A stretch of DNA of 9,419 nucleotides, from assembly GCA_003141795.1 (NCBI GenBank), contig PLNO01000130.1:1-9419 (forward strand), written 5' to 3'. Positions 6,826 to 9,419 of the stretch are shown here, piece after piece (within the stretch, counting starts at the first letter, position 1; every line of letters starts with the position of its first letter). A program made the position numbers and the translations under genes. Below the pieces are notes generated by a model that worked only from the letters and a program-made list of their open reading frames with translations, had not been told where the DNA came from and ran no database searches. The DNA comes from Spirochaetaceae bacterium. Its GTDB lineage: Bacteria > Spirochaetota > Spirochaetia > SZUA-6 > Fen-1364.

Positions 6826-7522
6826 GCTTGAGAACGTGTGCGTATCCTACGGGAACATCCGTGCGCTGCGCGGCATCAACCTGGAAGTCCGCGACGGCGA
6901 GCTCGTGACGCTGATCGGTTCCAACGGCGCGGGCAAGAGCACGTGCCTGCTCGCCATATCAGGTGTCATGCACCCCCAGGCGGGGAGGATCACCTATGAC
7001 GGGAAGGACATCACGCGCCTCCCCTCCAACGACATCGTGCGCCGCGGCATCTCGCAGTCTCCTGAAGGGCGGCACGTGTTCGCCCGGCTCAGCGTCGCTG
7101 AAAACCTTATGCTCGGGGCGAGCCAGCGCCGTGACCGCGCGGGCATCGAGCGTGACAGGGAGTGGGTGTTCTCCCTGTTTCCCGTGCTCCGCGAGCGCCT
7201 CGGGCAGTCCGCGGGCACGTTGAGCGGCGGGGAGCAGCAGATGCTCGCAATGGGGCGGGCTTTGCTCAGCAATCCGCGGCTTCTGCTCCTCGACGAGCCC
7301 TCCCTCGGTCTGGCCCCGCTGATGGTGGAGACGATCTTCGAGGTGACGCGCAAGGTGCGGGAGAAGGGCGGAACGATCCTGCTCGTGGAGCAGAACGCGC
7401 GTCAGGCGCTGGAAGTGGCGGACCGCGGGTACGTGCTGGAGACCGGACAGATCATCCTTGAGGGCACCGCGGCTGCCCTCAAGGCGGACGAGGGCGTTGA
7501 AAAGGCGTACCTGGGAGGGTAG
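6818..7522 (+). CDS. livF: Branched-chain amino acid-type ABC transporter, ATP-binding protein LivF
   Basis: The second ATPase of the importer, pairing with LivG. The 234-aa product has Walker A GSNGAGKST (34-42), the LivF-typical SPEGRHVFARLSVAENL (81-97), signature LSGGEQQ (135-141), and Walker B LLLLDE ending at D159/E160. The LLVEQNARQAL segment (188-198) follows. In this family the switch histidine is normally replaced by Gln (Q192 here), so that is not a defect. The start is a GTG at 6818, inside the last codons of livG and preceded by GGGGAGGG (6807-6814); it gives the typical N-terminus [11 protein letters not shown]. The 8-nt overlap points to translational coupling and equal dosage with LivG. 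The stop is 7 nt before the livH ATG. Confidence 0.95.
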   Translation: MLKLENVCVSYGNIRALRGINLEVRDGELVTLIGSNGAGKSTCLLAISGVMHPQAGRITYDGKDITRLPSNDIVRRGISQSPEGRHVFARLSVAENLMLGASQRRDRAGIERDREWVFSLFPVLRERLGQSAGTLSGGEQQMLAMGRALLSNPRLLLLDEPSLGLAPLMVETIFEVTRKVREKGGTILLVEQNARQALEVADRGYVLETGQIILEGTAAALKADEGVEKAYLGG

Positions 7523-7529
7523 TGAGGAG

Positions 7530-8432
7530 ATGTCAGTACTGCAGTACCTCGCGCAGCAAACGATCAATGCGCTCAGCCTGGGCAGCATCTACGCGCTCGT
7601 TGCCATAGGGTTGGCCATGGTCTTCGGCATCCTGCGCCTCATCAACTTCGCGCACGGGGACCTCATGATGGTGGCCTGCTATGTCGCGTTCTTCCTCGTC
7701 GGCACGGGCATGAGCTTCATGCCGCTCATCGTCATCACGATCTTCGCCGCCGCGTTCCTGGGCATGCTCACGGAGAGGGTCGCCTACCGGCCCGTCCGCG
7801 GATCGCCCGACGTCATCATGCTCCTCACCTCCCTTGCCGTGTCCATCTTCATCGAGAACGTGTTTGTCATGGTCATATCTCCCGTGCCCCGCAGCTTCCG
7901 CTCGGTGACGCCCAAGTTCTTCGACTTCGTGCACCAGTGGGGCGGGATCAGCGTGTCGAACATCAACCTCATCACCGTCGGGGTGACCGCCGCCCTGTTC
8001 ATCCTGCTCCTGCTCTTCATCACGCGCACGCGGGTCGGCGTCTCCATGCGCGCCGTCTCCGAGGACTCACTCGGGGCGAAGCTCGTGGGGATCAACCTCA
8101 ACCGTGTGATCATGGCGGCATTCGCCGTCGGCTCCGCCCTGGCAGGGGTTGCCGGCATCCTCTGGGCCGCCCGCCTGGGCAAGATCGATCCCCTCATGGG
8201 GTTCATCCCGCTTTTGAAGGCGTTCGTCGCCGCGGTGATCGGGGGATTCGGAAGCCTCGCCGGGGCTGTGCTCGGTGCCTACGTGCTGGGGTTTGCGGAG
8301 ATCTTCCTCATCGGCTTTCTCCCCCCGTCGCTGTCCAGTTACCGCGACGCCTTCGTGTTCCTCCTCCTGATCCTCGTGCTCCTGGTCAGGCCCAACGGAA
8401 TCCTCGGGTCTACTGAAAGGGAGAAGGTCTGA
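7530..8432 (+). CDS. livH: Branched-chain amino acid-type ABC transporter, permease LivH
   Basis: An inner-membrane permease that forms half of the importer channel together with LivM. The 300-aa product is mostly hydrophobic with about eight membrane segments. It carries the LivH hallmarks GLAMVFGILRLINFAHGD (27-44), RAVSEDSLGAKLVGIN (174-189; the cytoplasmic loop that contacts the ATPases) and AAVIGGFGSLAGAVLGA (234-250). It ends in VRPNGILG (286-293). The frame is open 24 codons further upstream, but that stretch lies inside livF, reads as basic low-complexity sequence and lacks the family pattern. The ATG at 7530, just after GAGG and GGGAGGG, is therefore chosen. The stop overlaps the livM start by one base (TGATG). 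Confidence 0.95.
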   Translation: MSVLQYLAQQTINALSLGSIYALVAIGLAMVFGILRLINFAHGDLMMVACYVAFFLVGTGMSFMPLIVITIFAAAFLGMLTERVAYRPVRGSPDVIMLLTSLAVSIFIENVFVMVISPVPRSFRSVTPKFFDFVHQWGGISVSNINLITVGVTAALFILLLLFITRTRVGVSMRAVSEDSLGAKLVGINLNRVIMAAFAVGSALAGVAGILWAARLGKIDPLMGFIPLLKAFVAAVIGGFGSLAGAVLGAYVLGFAEIFLIGFLPPSLSSYRDAFVFLLLILVLLVRPNGILGSTEREKV

Positions 8433-9419
8433 TGCCGGCCCGCACTGAGCGTTCCCTTGTCTCCCGGCTTCTCCCCCCGCTCGTCGCCCTTGCCGTCCTG
8501 TTCCTTGCGGTCTTCCTCGTCAACAGGGTCGCCAGCCCCTACATCCTGCGCGTCGTGACGCTCCTGGGGATCAGCATCATGCTCGTGCTGGCCCTCAACC
8601 TCTCCAACGGCTTCACCGGCGTCTTCTCCCTCGGCCACGTCGGGTTCATGGCCATCGGCGCCTATGTGTCAGCGATCCTCACCCTGTCCGTGGAGGCCAA
8701 GGCCGTGAACCTCCCCGATCTCCCCGCATGGATTGCCGGCACGCAGCTCGGGTTCCTGCCCGCCATTCTCATCGCGGCGGTGATCGCCGCGATCGTGGCG
8801 TTGCTCATCGGCATTCCCCTCATGCGCCTGAGCGGCCATTACGTGGGAGTGGCGACACTGGGATTCCTCGTGATCGTGCATATCGTCCTCGTGAACTGGA
8901 CGCAGTTCACCCGCGGGGCGCGCACCTTCTCCGGCGTTTCTTCCCTAACGACGATCTGGTGGGTCTACGGCTGCCTCGCCGTCACGATCTACGTGGTCTG
9001 GCGCATCGTGCGATCCCCGTACGGGCGGTCAATGATCGCGGTGCGCGAAAACGAGATCGCGGCGCAGGCGATAGGGGTCAACGTGCTGGGCTCCCGGCTC
9101 ATGGCATTCGTGACGAGCGCATTCCTCACCGCCGTGGCGGGGGCGCTCTGGGCGCACATCGTGACCTCCTTCTCCCCCGCGTCGTTCTACTTCGCGCAGA
9201 CCTTCAACATCATCATCATGCTCGTCGTAGGCGGCATGGGGAGCGTCAGCGGATCGATCATTGGCACGGTGCTCATCACGGTCATCTCGGAGCTGCTGCG
9301 CAATGCGGAGCTGGGTCTGCATATCGGGGGGATCACCATTCCGCCGTTGTACGGCCTCAGCCAGATCGTGCTCGCCGTCGGGTTCGTGCTCGTGGTGATA
9401 TTCCGCCGCAAGGGACTCA
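8432..9419 (+). CDS. livM: Branched-chain amino acid-type ABC transporter, permease LivM (3' end cut by window edge)
   Basis: The second channel subunit of the importer. The frame from the ATG at 8432 stays open for 329 codons to the right edge, which is about the full length of short LivM proteins, so only a few residues are probably missing. Family landmarks are NLSNGFTGVFSLGHVGFMAI (56-75), AVRENEIAAQAIGVN (203-217; the loop that contacts the ATPases) and MLVVGGMGSVSGSIIGT (263-279). An N-terminal membrane segment lies at about 14-31, with some eight to ten segments in all. A longer polar loop at about 86-106 separates two early segments. The one-base overlap with livH implies coupled translation. 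The substrate-binding protein gene (livJ/livK type) would be expected next or elsewhere, as it is not in the visible window. Confidence 0.94.
   Translation, partial: MPARTERSLVSRLLPPLVALAVLFLAVFLVNRVASPYILRVVTLLGISIMLVLALNLSNGFTGVFSLGHVGFMAIGAYVSAILTLSVEAKAVNLPDLPAWIAGTQLGFLPAILIAAVIAAIVALLIGIPLMRLSGHYVGVATLGFLVIVHIVLVNWTQFTRGARTFSGVSSLTTIWWVYGCLAVTIYVVWRIVRSPYGRSMIAVRENEIAAQAIGVNVLGSRLMAFVTSAFLTAVAGALWAHIVTSFSPASFYFAQTFNIIIMLVVGGMGSVSGSIIGTVLITVISELLRNAELGLHIGGITIPPLYGLSQIVLAVGFVLVVIFRRKGL

Noticed and set aside
7458..7529. 24-codon upstream extension of livH
   Set aside because: It overlaps the end of livF, is basic and Arg-rich, and would put a non-family tail before the normal LivH N-terminus; the ATG at 7530 has the ribosome site.
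1..9419. Defence island, prophage, mobile element, CRISPR array or RNA gene
   Set aside because: No transposase, integrase, nuclease or phage motif, no regularly spaced repeats, and no tRNA- or rRNA-like sequence was seen on either strand; gene composition is uniform throughout.

Overview
The window is a GC-rich, densely coding bacterial chromosomal segment (roughly 60-65% G+C by eye). It carries nine protein genes in two divergent blocks and no RNA gene, insertion sequence or CRISPR array. The gene content fits an anaerobic or microaerophilic Gram-negative bacterium, possibly Desulfobacterota-like: an oxygen-sensitive anSME-type radical SAM enzyme, a Cache-domain chemoreceptor and a LIV-type ABC importer. 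That placement is inference; no marker gene here fixes the taxon.

Left block, minus strand (3758 down to 1). A dienelactone hydrolase family protein is followed after 4 bp by a radical SAM/SPASM protein of the anaerobic sulfatase-maturating enzyme type. After a 138-bp AT-rich gap comes a methyl-accepting chemotaxis protein whose C-terminal end runs off the left edge. The first two genes are almost certainly one transcript; the chemoreceptor may have its own promoter.

Centre (3759-3894). This 136-bp divergent intergenic region holds a near-consensus sigma70-type promoter facing right, with a candidate leftward promoter lying over it. A 7-bp inverted repeat brackets the shared -10 zone and could be an operator controlling both blocks.

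Right block, plus strand (3895 to the right edge). Here are panB (ketopantoate hydroxymethyltransferase) and a class I/II PLP aminotransferase, followed after a 77-bp gap with its own candidate promoter by livG, livF, livH and livM. These last four are the two ATPases and two permeases of a branched-chain-amino-acid-type (HAAT family) ABC importer. livM is open to the right edge and nearly complete. The periplasmic substrate-binding protein is not in the window.

The most interesting feature is this neighbourhood. An importer of the family that carries valine, leucine and isoleucine sits beside an aminotransferase that could turn an amino acid into its 2-keto acid, and beside PanB, which adds a hydroxymethyl group to 2-ketoisovalerate. 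That suggests a salvage route from imported valine to ketopantoate, or a PanB paralogue working on a related keto acid. It is a hypothesis from context; no panC, panD or panE lies here. The anSME-type enzyme without a sulfatase neighbour is the second point of interest.
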